Shown: positions 35,363-44,251 of the stretch, in pieces
How positions within the stretch are numbered: position 1 is the stretch's first letter
How the letters are laid out: the number at the start of each line of letters is the position of its first letter
NCBI GenBank assembly: GCA_035497735.1
Contig: DATJCX010000071.1
Span: 62,001 to 126,000, forward strand
Direction of reading: 5' to 3'
From: Brumimicrobium sp035497735
GTDB taxonomy: Bacteria; Bacteroidota; Bacteroidia; Flavobacteriales_D; Crocinitomicaceae
DNA length: 64,000 bases
Notes under the pieces: generated by a model
Told to the model about the DNA's origin: nothing
The model's input: only the letters and a program-made list of their open reading frames with translations
Database searches by the model: none
Position numbers and translations under genes: made by a program

Positions 35363-35758
35363 CTAGTTTCTCACTTCCATTAGCTTCTTCGTCTTTTGAT
35401 TGTTTGTTTTTGCTTGGTAGAAGTAAAAGCCATTCTTTAATTCAGTTGTGTCTAATTGAATGATATTTCCTCCTTTTTTAAAAGTTTTATTTTCAAGAAC
35501 TCTGGAGAAGCTTCCAGTTGTTGAGTAAACAATAACTTCTACATCAACAGGTTTGTGTACCTCTATGAAAATAGAAATCAAACCGTATGCAGGCTCCTTC
35601 TCTATTGGATGTAGTACAATGTACATTTCCTTTTGTAGATCTTTCTGTTGAAGTTTTTTTAAAACTCTTCTGTAAACGATAAAAAATACAAGAATGATTA
35701 AGCTCAACCAGCCTAATATACTAATCATTTTATGTACTTCAATAGTTGCTAATAACAT
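35363..35758 (-). CDS. Membrane-anchored protein with a T9SS sorting-domain-like module
   Basis: A 131-residue protein without a cleavable signal. One helix spans about residues 12-30 (ISILGWLSLIILVFFIVY), followed at once by RRVLKKLQQKDLQK. Residues about 60-131 look like a Por secretion-tail fold: VDVEVIVYSTTGSFSRVLEN, GGNIIQLDTTELKNGFYFYQ and TKKLMEVRN copy the GxxV / I-L-LxxGxYF / KxxxxK order of type A tails. By the positive-inside rule the module would face the cytoplasm, which is not where a T9SS cargo tail belongs. It starts three bases after the DUF493-type gene. I do not know a function. Confidence 0.6.
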   Translation of the reverse strand: MLLATIEVHKMISILGWLSLIILVFFIVYRRVLKKLQQKDLQKEMYIVLHPIEKEPAYGLISIFIEVHKPVDVEVIVYSTTGSFSRVLENKTFKKGGNIIQLDTTELKNGFYFYQAKTNNQKTKKLMEVRN

Positions 35759-35761
35759 AGT

Positions 35762-36025
35762 TTATAATATAATAACACCTTCTATTAGTGCTGCTTTTTC
35801 GTATATATCAATTATGCTGTTCGCGTCGAACATCATTTCTTTAACCGAGATACTTGTATAATTTCCTTTGCTTGATGGACGTACCTGAATATCTGAAGTA
35901 TCGTCAAATAAACTGCTAACCAAAGCTATTTTTTGGTTGTCGCTCGGCATGATAAACTTGAAGAAATACAAGTTCGGCCACTCTTCTAACTCTAATTTAC
36001 TTTTTAATTCGTCAAATTGCCCCAT
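35762..36025 (-). CDS. DUF493 (YbeD-like) small protein
   Basis: An 87-residue ferredoxin-like-fold protein. WPNLYFFKFIMPSDNQKIAL, then SSKGNYTSISVKEMMFDANS and IIDIYEKAALIEGVIIL match the DUF493 pattern (strand with YxFKFIVP, SxxGxYxSxT, IxxIYxxAxxIxGVxxL). Relatives such as YbeD are conserved but uncharacterised, with a suspected regulatory role. The start codon shares a base with the stop of the upstream gene (TAATG), indicating translational coupling. Confidence 0.8.
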   Translation of the reverse strand: MGQFDELKSKLELEEWPNLYFFKFIMPSDNQKIALVSSLFDDTSDIQVRPSSKGNYTSISVKEMMFDANSIIDIYEKAALIEGVIIL

Positions 36026-36618
36026 TACATAAAATCTTTAGCTAACAAAGTTAATCTTTTTACCTCTTTCCTGACATTTTCAGAGAGAATATTATAATTT
36101 TCTTTCAATTCGTTTACCGTTTTGATATTGAGTTTGTTTTCGACCTTTTTTAATTCGCCTAATATCAGCATCGGGTCGGGTTCTATACTGCGAATTACGC
36201 TGATTTCATCTTCCTCGCTTGCTGGATGATTCCAATAGTTGAAATATTCTTTTTCCATCGCTAGCCAATTCAGAATAGCTTCCTCAAGTTCACGCGTGTT
36301 TTGTGCTTGCAGCAAATCCGACTTATGTTGATTTCTCAAGCTATGAAATAAGTTGAAAGCCTCAATAAAAGGACTAGGAAATTCAACTTTATCGGTTTTT
36401 TGATAAATTGGCGCTTCTATTTCAACTTCTTGATCCGTTAACACCAAGTAAGCCCTGTGTTTTTTGATTAATTTATCTAATTTCGATAACCATACACGCT
36501 GAATCGGTGCGTGGGTTAGCATATATTGTTTTTGTTCGAAAAAAAACTGTTCCCATGTATCATCATAGTCCTCTTCGGGAATATTTAAAAAATAAATGCG
36601 TGCTTGTTCCTTTGTCAT
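36025..36618 (-). CDS. Hypothetical cytoplasmic protein
   Basis: A 197-residue soluble protein with no signal or membrane segment, and strongly helical composition. It begins MTKEQARIYFLNIPEEDYDD with an acidic, aromatic N-terminus (TWEQFFFEQKQYML). The C-terminal third (PDPMLILGELKKVENKLNIK, then NELKENYNILSENVRKEVKR) could form a helical hairpin. I do not recognise the family. It is translationally coupled to a DUF493-type gene and leads a minus-strand group that also contains the sorting-domain-like membrane protein. Confidence 0.6.
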   Translation of the reverse strand: MTKEQARIYFLNIPEEDYDDTWEQFFFEQKQYMLTHAPIQRVWLSKLDKLIKKHRAYLVLTDQEVEIEAPIYQKTDKVEFPSPFIEAFNLFHSLRNQHKSDLLQAQNTRELEEAILNWLAMEKEYFNYWNHPASEEDEISVIRSIEPDPMLILGELKKVENKLNIKTVNELKENYNILSENVRKEVKRLTLLAKDFM

Positions 36619-36690
36619 AATTACAAAATTAAGGACTTCCTTTCGTTTTTGTTAGGTTAAATCGTAAATTCGTAATCTAAAATCACTTTT

Positions 36691-39087
36691 ATGATGAATT
36701 TAAACAGATTATCCATTTTTATCGTTTTCCTTTTTGGTGCTTTTTCCTTTAGTTTTTCTCAAACAGCCAGTGAAATAGACAATATGAGAAGTGATACAAT
36801 TAATATATTAAATTATGATATTCATCTCGATTTCTTGGCGCTTACGGGAAATAATATCAAAGCTTCTTGTAAAATAGATTTTGCTTCTAAAATGGATGAT
36901 GTTGATGGTATCTCATTGGATTTACTTGGTTTGACAGTAGATTCAGTGAAAAGTAATAACGCGTTATTGAATTTTACACATAACGAGGCTTTGTTAAGAG
37001 TTTCATTTCCAGTAATTATGAATAGTAATGACCTTGGTGAAATAGAGGTTTTCTATCACGGTACTCCGGTTGTTGACCCGTCTGGATTTGGTGGTTTTTA
37101 CTTCAACGATGGTTATGCTTATAATATGGGAGTTGGTATGACGGCCGAACCGCATAACTACGGAAGGGTATGGCATCCTTGTTTTGATAATTTCGTTGAA
37201 CGTGCTACTTACGAAGTAACGGTTGTTTCTGCAGCTGGTAAAACGGCTTACGGAAACGGATATATAGCTAGCGAAAGTGTTGGACCAAATAATGAGAATA
37301 TTCGAACATGGAAAATAGATGAAGAAATTCCAACTTATTTAGCTTGTATTGGCGTTGGAGATTATGTAGAGGTGAATCAGAACTATACAAGTGAACTAAC
37401 AGGAAATGTTATTCCTATTGTCTTGGCATCAAAAGCTTCAGACACTGTTAAAGTGAAAAACTCTTTCCTTCATTTACCTGAAGCAATAGCGGCTTTTGAA
37501 AATGGCTACGGTTCTTACAAATGGAATAAAGTAGGTTATACAATGGTGCCATTTAACGGTGGAGCAATGGAACACGCAACTTGTATTATGTATCCTTTGT
37601 TTGCGGTAAACGGAACTTTAGAATGGGAAACGTTGATGGCGCACGAACTTTCTCATCACTGGTGGGGGAATTTAGTGACGTGTAGAACGGCAGAAGATAT
37701 GTGGATAAACGAAGGTTTAGCCGCTTTTAGTGAGTCCTTGTTCTTAGAATACTTATATGGTTATGAGAATTATTTAGCTAATTTAAAAAAGACGCACAGA
37801 AATGTTATTCAACGTGCACATTTTAATGATGGTGGCTTCCTTCCACTTTCAGGTATACCACATAATGCAACATATGGTTCGCATACTTATGATAAAGGTG
37901 CGGTACAAATGCACAACCTTCGAACTTATTTAGGAGATATTGACTTCTTTTATGGACTTCGATATATTCAGAATAATTTCACACACAAAGATATTGATGC
38001 AGCTGAATTTAGAGATGCCTTAACTGTAGCTACAGGAAAAGATATGACGGCATTTTTTGATAATTACATTTTCAATCCTGGATTTAATGGTTTTGAAATT
38101 GATTCTTTTGTCGTAACTCCACAAAACGATATCTATAATGTTCAAGTTTTTATTCAACAAAAAGTATTTGAAGCTCCAGAATTATTTGAAAACGTTCCTA
38201 TAGAGCTTTCTTTTATAGATGAAGATTGGAATAGTGCTGTTGTTGAAACAACCGTTTCTGGAGAATTTTCTACTTTTAATGTTACACTTGCCTCTGAGCC
38301 GAAAGCAATTGTTTTAAATGAATCAAGTCGCTTGTTGAATGCTGTTACTGGCGAGTCGATTAAAGCGACAGGAACTGGAGTTTCTCAATTGAATCATGCA
38401 AACTTCCATATCACGATACAGGCGGAAGAGGATTCTTCTTTTGTGAGAGTTGAACACTATCGTCTTGCTCCAGACCCTATTGTTGAAGAAGAAATGGCTG
38501 AACATTTTGTGATTTCTCCTGATCGCTATTGGAAAATTGATGGTGTTTGGTCGGAAAGTTTTACAGCCAAGGGGCGTGTGCTTTTTAATGCTAAAAATTT
38601 AGCGGTTGGAAATTTGGACAATGGTTTGATGATCGACCATGAAGGTGTTGCTTTTACAGAAGATAGTTTAGTATTATTGTGGCGTCCAAATCAAGCGGTT
38701 GAATGGAGTCTATATGATGACTTTACAGTATATCCTCAAGGAAGTACCACGGACGGAGCCGGTAGAATTGAGTTTGGCGAAATAAAGAAAGGAGAGTATG
38801 CTTTTGGTTTTAAGAAGAAAGCTGGATACTCAAAACTTCAAGGACAAATTCAAAAGCAACTGAAAGTTTATCCTAATCCTACTAAGGATGTTTTAAACAT
38901 TGACTTTGGAGATTTAACTGTTAGTAAAGTTAAGGTCTTAAATGGACTAGGACAAGAAGTTGAGTCCTTTGCTGTGGAGAATGATAAAGCTACTCTTTCA
39001 ACTAAAATATTGTTGTCAGGAACCTATCAGTTGATGATGTACAGCAAGGAAGAATTCGTAGGTAAATATACTTTTATTAAAGACTAG
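36691..39087 (+). CDS. Secreted M1-family aminopeptidase with T9SS type A tail
   Basis: A 798-residue protein with signal peptide ending FSFSFSQ. The N-terminal beta domain spans about 30-230. The catalytic domain carries the exopeptidase loop GGAMEH near residue 291 and the zinc site HELSH at 318-322 with the third ligand Glu341 (WINEG). A DUF3458-like or Ig-like region follows, and the last 80 residues are a type A T9SS tail: LKVYPNPTKDVLNIDFGD, LNGLGQEVESF and LSGTYQLMMYS. It should be exported by T9SS and trim peptides at or outside the cell surface. Its stop abuts the yqgF start with no gap. Confidence 0.92.
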   Translation: MMNLNRLSIFIVFLFGAFSFSFSQTASEIDNMRSDTINILNYDIHLDFLALTGNNIKASCKIDFASKMDDVDGISLDLLGLTVDSVKSNNALLNFTHNEALLRVSFPVIMNSNDLGEIEVFYHGTPVVDPSGFGGFYFNDGYAYNMGVGMTAEPHNYGRVWHPCFDNFVERATYEVTVVSAAGKTAYGNGYIASESVGPNNENIRTWKIDEEIPTYLACIGVGDYVEVNQNYTSELTGNVIPIVLASKASDTVKVKNSFLHLPEAIAAFENGYGSYKWNKVGYTMVPFNGGAMEHATCIMYPLFAVNGTLEWETLMAHELSHHWWGNLVTCRTAEDMWINEGLAAFSESLFLEYLYGYENYLANLKKTHRNVIQRAHFNDGGFLPLSGIPHNATYGSHTYDKGAVQMHNLRTYLGDIDFFYGLRYIQNNFTHKDIDAAEFRDALTVATGKDMTAFFDNYIFNPGFNGFEIDSFVVTPQNDIYNVQVFIQQKVFEAPELFENVPIELSFIDEDWNSAVVETTVSGEFSTFNVTLASEPKAIVLNESSRLLNAVTGESIKATGTGVSQLNHANFHITIQAEEDSSFVRVEHYRLAPDPIVEEEMAEHFVISPDRYWKIDGVWSESFTAKGRVLFNAKNLAVGNLDNGLMIDHEGVAFTEDSLVLLWRPNQAVEWSLYDDFTVYPQGSTTDGAGRIEFGEIKKGEYAFGFKKKAGYSKLQGQIQKQLKVYPNPTKDVLNIDFGDLTVSKVKVLNGLGQEVESFAVENDKATLSTKILLSGTYQLMMYSKEEFVGKYTFIKD

Positions 39088-39504
39088 ATGAAAAAGAGAA
39101 TAGTTGGAATTGACTTTGGCTTAAAAAGAACAGGAGTAGCAATTACAGATGAAAATAACATTATTGCATCTGGGTTAGCAACCGTTGAAACAAAGCAACT
39201 GATGGCTTATTTAATTCGTCTTGTTAAAGAAAAGAATATAGGAACTATTGCCTTAGGTGAGCCCAAGAGATTGAATCTTGAAGACTCGCATAGTTCTCAA
39301 AATGTACGCTTCTTTAAGGAAGCTTTGGAAAAGCAATTTCCTAAGCTAGAAATTGTAATGGTCGATGAAAGATTCACTTCTAAATTAGCACTACAGTCTT
39401 TGATAGACGGTGGCATTTCTAAAAAGAAAAGAAGGGATAAGGCTCTAATTGATGAAGTAAGTGCAACAATTATTCTTCAGTCTTATATGTCTATGCTTGA
39501 ATAA
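39088..39504 (+). CDS. yqgF: Holliday-junction resolvase-like RNase H-fold protein YqgF/RuvX
   Basis: A 138-residue protein of normal length. VGIDFGLKRTGVAITD places the first catalytic Asp at residue 9. IALGEPKRLN, VDERFTSKLA and KKKRRDKALIDEVSATIILQ with its late Asp complete the RNase H-like site. In E. coli this family processes the 5' end of 16S rRNA, and a role in recombination has been proposed. It begins on the base after the peptidase stop, so the two share a transcript although their functions seem unrelated. Confidence 0.93.
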   Translation: MKKRIVGIDFGLKRTGVAITDENNIIASGLATVETKQLMAYLIRLVKEKNIGTIALGEPKRLNLEDSHSSQNVRFFKEALEKQFPKLEIVMVDERFTSKLALQSLIDGGISKKKRRDKALIDEVSATIILQSYMSMLE

Positions 39505-39552
39505 AATTTAAATAAAAACTTGTTTTTCGGACTTTTTGACATTGACTTCCGT

Positions 39553-39617
39553 GTCTTTAAGACATAAAGTCATGTTTTTGTCGGTTTTCTATTAATAACT
39601 GTAAAAAATACAGTTAT
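39553..39617. promoter_or_regulatory. Dyad-symmetry elements upstream of hsp20
   Basis: ATAACTGTA-AAAAA-TACAGTTAT (39595-39617) is a perfect 9-bp inverted repeat. A second palindrome GTCTT-T-AAGAC lies at 39553-39563. They sit 70-134 bases before the hsp20 ATG. The sequence is not the HrcA CIRCE element (TTAGCACTC-N9-GAGTGCTAA). They may be operators, or the first may be a terminator for yqgF, although no long T-run follows. Confidence 0.4.
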
Positions 39618-39686
39618 TTCTATTTGGTATTTCCTTTGCTGAACTATTCGTAAATAAAAAGAATATTAATTTTAAAAGATAGAATT

Positions 39687-40112
39687 ATGGAAATGACAAG
39701 AAGAGACGTAGGATTTTTACCATCATTTTTTAGAGGAATTGATGATGATTTTTTTGGAAGCACTAAAGCAATGATCCAATCAAAAATCGCGGTAAATATC
39801 ATGGATAGAGAGAATGATTATTTAGTTGAAATGGTTGCCCCTGGATTCAAGAAAGAAGACTTACATGTAGAAATTGACGGAAATAAGTTAACGATTCGTG
39901 GAGAGATTTCTGAAAAGAAAGAGGTGAATGAAGAGAACTATACCCATAGAGAGTTTTCCTATGGCGAATTTGTACGTTCTTTCACGCTACCGAAAGATGT
40001 GAATATTCAAAACATCGATGCGGACTTTAAGAATGGGATATTACAAATCATCGTTCCTAAGCCAGTAGCAAAGCAAAAGGTAGTTAAGAAAATTGAAGTT
40101 AAAGGAGACTAG
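39687..40112 (+). CDS. Small heat-shock protein, Hsp20 family
   Basis: A 141-residue protein. A short N-terminal arm (MEMTRRDVGFLPSFFRGIDD) precedes the alpha-crystallin domain at about 33-135. The domain shows NIMDRENDYLVEMVAPGFKKEDL, LTIRGEISEKKE, REFSYGEFVRSFTLPKDVN and the closing DADFKNGILQIIVPKP, with the conserved NGIL motif. It holds unfolding proteins in a refoldable state. It is a single-gene unit ended by a strong terminator and preceded by dyad elements that may give stress control. Confidence 0.95.
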   Translation: MEMTRRDVGFLPSFFRGIDDDFFGSTKAMIQSKIAVNIMDRENDYLVEMVAPGFKKEDLHVEIDGNKLTIRGEISEKKEVNEENYTHREFSYGEFVRSFTLPKDVNIQNIDADFKNGILQIIVPKPVAKQKVVKKIEVKGD

Positions 40113-40136
40113 TTGTAGCCTCTCATAATTGATGTA

Positions 40137-40170
40137 ACAAAAAAAGCAGCGTTTAAGCTGCTTTTTTTGT
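40137..40170. terminator. Bidirectional terminator between hsp20 and transaldolase genes
   Basis: ACAAAAAAAGCAGC (40137-40150), loop GTTTAA, and GCTGCTTTTTTTGT (40157-40170) form a perfect 14-bp stem with A/T runs on both flanks, serving both converging genes. Confidence 0.9.
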
Positions 40171-40177
40171 TGAATAT

Positions 40178-40834
40178 TTATGAATTTCCTTTCGCATAAT
40201 CTGCTAAAAACTGCTCCAATCCACTATCCGTAAGTGGGTGTTTTACCAATTGCATAATCGCCTTTAAAGGTGATGTAACTACGTCTGCGCCCAATTCAGC
40301 ACATTCAATAATATGCATAGGACCTCTGATCGATGCTGCTAATATTTCTGTTTCATAACCGTAGTTATCGTAAATTCTTCTGATTTGAGAAATTAAGTCC
40401 ATTCCACTAGCGGAAATATCGTCTAGTCTTCCAACAAACGGAGAAACATAAGTCGCTCCAGCTTTTGCAGCTAACAAGGCTTGACCTGCCGAAAATACAA
40501 GCGTACAGTTTGTTTTAATATTGTTTTTAGAAAAGTGTTTAATGGCTTTGATTCCTTCAGCAATCATTGGAACTTTCACAACTATGTTGGGATGCATCGC
40601 TGCTAATTTTTTTCCTTCAGCAATAATGCCTTCATAGTCTGTAGCTATAACTTCAGCACTTACTGGGCCATCTACAATGTTGCAAATGTCTAAGTAGTGC
40701 TTGTTTATAGCGTCCTTTCCTGTTATGTTTTCCTTGGCCATCAATGATGGGTTCGTTGTAACACCATCTAGAATTCCTAAATCATTTGCTTCCTTAATGT
40801 CTGATAAGTTGGCTGTATCAATAAAAAACTTCAT
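40178..40834 (-). CDS. Transaldolase, small TalC/FSA-like subfamily
   Basis: A 218-residue TIM-barrel protein, the short form of transaldolase. MKFFIDTANLSDIKEANDLG and LDGVTTNPSLMAKE open the fold. The Schiff-base Lys is K87 in NIVVKVPM, and NCTLVFSAGQALLAAKAGA and SPFVGRLDDIS follow. It interconverts sedoheptulose-7-phosphate and glyceraldehyde-3-phosphate with erythrose-4-phosphate and fructose-6-phosphate, or acts as fructose-6-phosphate aldolase. The two activities cannot be separated by eye, though most Bacteroidota members are true transaldolases. Confidence 0.92.
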   Translation of the reverse strand: MKFFIDTANLSDIKEANDLGILDGVTTNPSLMAKENITGKDAINKHYLDICNIVDGPVSAEVIATDYEGIIAEGKKLAAMHPNIVVKVPMIAEGIKAIKHFSKNNIKTNCTLVFSAGQALLAAKAGATYVSPFVGRLDDISASGMDLISQIRRIYDNYGYETEILAASIRGPMHIIECAELGADVVTSPLKAIMQLVKHPLTDSGLEQFLADYAKGNS

Positions 40835-40909
40835 TCGCGTTTAATTTTTTTGTTATAAATTCCCCTAAAAAAGAGCTTGTTTATTTTGAATCGTAAGCTG
40901 TTATTGGTC

Positions 40910-41485
40910 TTAATTGTCACTAAAGTCTAAAGGTGCTCTAGATAAAACGTCGTATTTCTTTCCTTCTCTTTTCATAAACTTCTTCCAAACATCTGTAATG
41001 GAAGTGTCCATGATTTCAAGCGGATTTAAAACAGGTGCTACAATCCAGTTGTTTCTCTTGATTTCGTCATCGAGTTGTCCAGCGCTCCAACCTGAATAAC
41101 CAAGGAAAAATCTAACCTTAGTTTCATCTAACTCGCCAGAGTTTATTTTCTCTAATAGTAAGTCATAGTCTCCTCCAATATAAATGCCATCAGCAACTTC
41201 AACACTTCCAGGGATTCGATTTCCTAGCATATGAATAAAGTAGATGCTGTCAGTCTGTACAGGTCCACCGATGCTTACCTTTGATGTAATATTAGGAAAG
41301 TTCTTAGCTATGTCTGATAAGTTTAAGTCAATAAAGTTGGTTAGAACAAAACCAAAAGTTCCATCTTCATTGTGGTCGCATAAATAAACGACAGAGCGTC
41401 CAAAATATACGTCTTTTGAAAATGGGTCGGAAATTAGCACTCTCCCTCTTGTCGCTTTTCTTTTATTCTTAAATGATAAATCCAT
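40910..41485 (-). CDS. YqgE/AlgH-family protein
   Basis: A 191-residue protein. GRVLISDPFSKDVYFGRSVV opens it, HNEDGTFGFVLTNFIDLNLS holds the typical GxxGxVLN-like block, and KVSIGGPVQTDSIYFIH and FFLGYSGWSAGQLDDEIKRN are the strongest signatures. The family is widespread and its function is not settled; AlgH in Pseudomonas affects alginate regulation. It lies about 75 bases upstream of transaldolase on the same strand and may be cotranscribed with it. It is a different family from YqgF despite the similar name. Confidence 0.92.
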   Translation of the reverse strand: MDLSFKNKRKATRGRVLISDPFSKDVYFGRSVVYLCDHNEDGTFGFVLTNFIDLNLSDIAKNFPNITSKVSIGGPVQTDSIYFIHMLGNRIPGSVEVADGIYIGGDYDLLLEKINSGELDETKVRFFLGYSGWSAGQLDDEIKRNNWIVAPVLNPLEIMDTSITDVWKKFMKREGKKYDVLSRAPLDFSDN

Positions 41486-41642
41486 TATGTTTGAATTTGT
41501 AAGTTGTCAGTAATCAAAAAGTGTATATTAATATACATTGAATTCAATCTTGTACTTTCGAAATATAATGATTATTCATTAATTCTGTATGGAAATGAAG
41601 GTTTATTTATTAAAAACAATTGTTAGTAAATGAAGAACTGAT

Positions 41643-44186
41643 TTATAAAAACTCTGGTGGTTTACGCAGCTCTAATTTTGCGCTTTGGAATAAGCTTGAA
41701 GTTGCGTTCAAACGAATTAAGAAACTTTGCTGACTTCCAACTGGTGTCCAGAAAAAGGAAAGTTGCCAACAGTGCATATCTCTTGTTATTGTTATTCTAG
41801 TTTGTGTTAAATCTTTATTGAGAATGTCGTAACTCGCATTTAATCCAAGTTTCCAACGTTTCGTAAAACTTACATCACCCGATAGCATGATGTTTTGATT
41901 TTGTGCATATCGCTTGTTGGGAATGTTATTGCTTAAATTGATGAAGTAAGTGTGTGTAAAGTTGATTTTCCAAGGAATGTCAAAGTCGATTACTTCATGT
42001 GGGTACATGGTGTAGTATTGGTAGTCGGCACCCCAGAAGTCTCCAACTGTTTCCTGAATTTTGTTGATTCTCTCCTTAGATTCCTTTGTTGTAAAAGTAT
42101 AAGTTGTTGAAATGCTCGCATTTGTGAATCGCCCTAAACCTTGTCCGTTTTTCATTGCATATTGGTCGAACGAAACACCGTTGTCGTCCCAAGCGTAAGG
42201 TGAGATGGATCCGCTTGATACAACGCTTAGTCCGCTAACAGGAGAGAAGCGTAACTGTAAGTTGATGTCGGAGAACTTTAATGAGTCTTTGAAGATATCA
42301 TAATTTCCGGAAACTGAAAGCGCGTCAATTATTCGTGTTTTTGAAAAACCTGTTACTGTGTCTTTTTTGCTTTTTCGTTTTAACTCAAAAGCATTGTTTA
42401 AAGAGTAATTGATTCGACCTACGTCACGACCTACATTTTCTTTGTATAAACTATTTTCGAAAGGGGAGTAGTACACTTCCTCATTGTTCGGACCAAGGTA
42501 ATCTGTTTTGTAGGAACTCATGTTCGGCTGGAAGCGCATACTGATTTGCGGTGTAATAACGTGACGCATTTTTGCGCCGCTTTTTCCGATAAAACTGTAA
42601 TAGGCATATAAGTTTGTAGATAATTCTGTTTGAACAGAAGCATCATGTGAGAATCCAAATCCTTGAAGGGTGTCGTTAACAATCATACTTTGATCGTTGT
42701 CATAGCGTTTTTCAATAGATTGAAAGTTCATACGCATTTTGTAATTCGCCGTCGTATTTAAAGTTACTATCTTTTTAAATAATTGTAAAGGGTAACTCAA
42801 GCCAACTTCGTGACGGATACCATTTTGCATTTGCTTCCCAATTAAATCATAGCGCTGTTGCGATAGCAATGAGTCTGCAAACATCGCTTTGTTTTTCGCT
42901 TCCATGGAGTAGGTGATTCCTATTTTTTCATAGAATTTATCCCCTCCAATCTTGTTTTTTCTTAAAGCTTTAAACGGGAAGAATCGATTCACATTTATGT
43001 TTAGCGTTGGCAAGTCTGCATCTAGTTTTTCAGAAGCAGTATTTTGCTTTAACCCGGCTTTTAATCCTATCGTTACTGGTTTTCCTGGAAAATTACGGAT
43101 AACGTTAATGTCGGAGTTAAAGTTGTTCTGATAGTGTTGCTGACTCAATGGGTCTAAATTCGTTTTTCCATCGTTATCTGATTGGAAGTTGACACTCGCA
43201 TTAAATCTCCAGAAAGGATTTGCCTTAGCTTCTTGCTGGTGAGACCATTGCACTACAATCTTTTGTTTTCTGATAGAATCTTGCGGGAAAGGTTGTCTAA
43301 ATGAACTGTATTGAAGGTTTACTACTCCAGTGTATTTGTAGCGTAATTTATAATCAGTTTGATTTTTCACTTCAAAAGTTCCGCGTGAATATAAACTTCC
43401 GAAAAATGTAGTTTGAATATGTTCTGACTGTCGAATTGGGAAATAGTAACCTAAATCTTGAAATCCAAAACCGTACTGTGAAATAGGTGTAATCATTGGA
43501 AAGATAATTCCGTTGTCGGCCTCACGACTTTGTGTTGGAATAACTGCGAAGGGTAGTCCTAGCGGAGTTGGAATTCCTTTTACCCATAAATTCATCGGAC
43601 CTGTTGCAATTCTTTTTTCGGGAACCATTACTGCTTTTGAAAGCTGGAAATGGAAATGGGGTTCATCCAAATCACATGTTGTAAACTTTCCTTGTGTAAA
43701 GTGAACTTCTTCGTTGGCTTGTCTTTTCGCAACTCCCATATGAAGGTGCATTTCGTCTTGCTGCGTCCTTAATTCTTCGATGTAACCCTTTTCTGTTTCA
43801 AAGTTATACCTAATAGTACTTGCAGTAAATGACTCTGAACCGTCTTCAAATTTAGGAATACCAACCCTGTTGCTGTCTTTATCGAGTGTATATGTACAAT
43901 AAACTTCTTTTTTTTCGGTATCCATCTCGATTAGATCAGCAGTCATTTTGATACCATCGTATTCCACTGTTGCTTCTCCATACATGGAGATTTTATTTGT
44001 TTTGAGATTGGCTACAATTGAGTCTTTACAGGAGTAGTAGACCCTTGAGTCCATAGAGTCATCAACTCTGTAAATGCGTTTTTTGTCAGAAGTTGGAACG
44101 GCATTTTGCGCATAAAAATACGGGGTCGATAGAATTGTTAACAATCCAACGACGAAAAAATGCTTTATGGAACAACTTTTGCTCAA
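41643..44186 (-). CDS. lptD: LPS-assembly outer-membrane protein, LptD-like
   Basis: An 847-residue protein with signal segment ending TPYFYAQ. An N-terminal OstA/jellyroll domain (about 50-190) holds VANLKTNKISMYGEATVEYD, the KMTADLIEMDTEKKEV block and TTCDLDEPHFHFQLSKAVM. The rest is a large barrel starting at LWVKGIPTPLGLPFAVIPTQ and ending TPVGSQQSFLIRLNATSSLF. With LptE it inserts LPS in the outer leaflet. Bacteroidota LptD is shorter and diverged, often labelled putative LPS assembly protein, which fits here. It is divergent from the amidase gene with only 65 bases between them. Confidence 0.87.
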   Translation of the reverse strand: MSKSCSIKHFFVVGLLTILSTPYFYAQNAVPTSDKKRIYRVDDSMDSRVYYSCKDSIVANLKTNKISMYGEATVEYDGIKMTADLIEMDTEKKEVYCTYTLDKDSNRVGIPKFEDGSESFTASTIRYNFETEKGYIEELRTQQDEMHLHMGVAKRQANEEVHFTQGKFTTCDLDEPHFHFQLSKAVMVPEKRIATGPMNLWVKGIPTPLGLPFAVIPTQSREADNGIIFPMITPISQYGFGFQDLGYYFPIRQSEHIQTTFFGSLYSRGTFEVKNQTDYKLRYKYTGVVNLQYSSFRQPFPQDSIRKQKIVVQWSHQQEAKANPFWRFNASVNFQSDNDGKTNLDPLSQQHYQNNFNSDINVIRNFPGKPVTIGLKAGLKQNTASEKLDADLPTLNINVNRFFPFKALRKNKIGGDKFYEKIGITYSMEAKNKAMFADSLLSQQRYDLIGKQMQNGIRHEVGLSYPLQLFKKIVTLNTTANYKMRMNFQSIEKRYDNDQSMIVNDTLQGFGFSHDASVQTELSTNLYAYYSFIGKSGAKMRHVITPQISMRFQPNMSSYKTDYLGPNNEEVYYSPFENSLYKENVGRDVGRINYSLNNAFELKRKSKKDTVTGFSKTRIIDALSVSGNYDIFKDSLKFSDINLQLRFSPVSGLSVVSSGSISPYAWDDNGVSFDQYAMKNGQGLGRFTNASISTTYTFTTKESKERINKIQETVGDFWGADYQYYTMYPHEVIDFDIPWKINFTHTYFINLSNNIPNKRYAQNQNIMLSGDVSFTKRWKLGLNASYDILNKDLTQTRITITRDMHCWQLSFFWTPVGSQQSFLIRLNATSSLFQSAKLELRKPPEFL

Positions 44187-44251
44187 TAGGAACTTGTAAA
44201 TTTGTTTATTAGTTCATTAAAACGAATGCAAATCTAAAAAATTACATTGTA

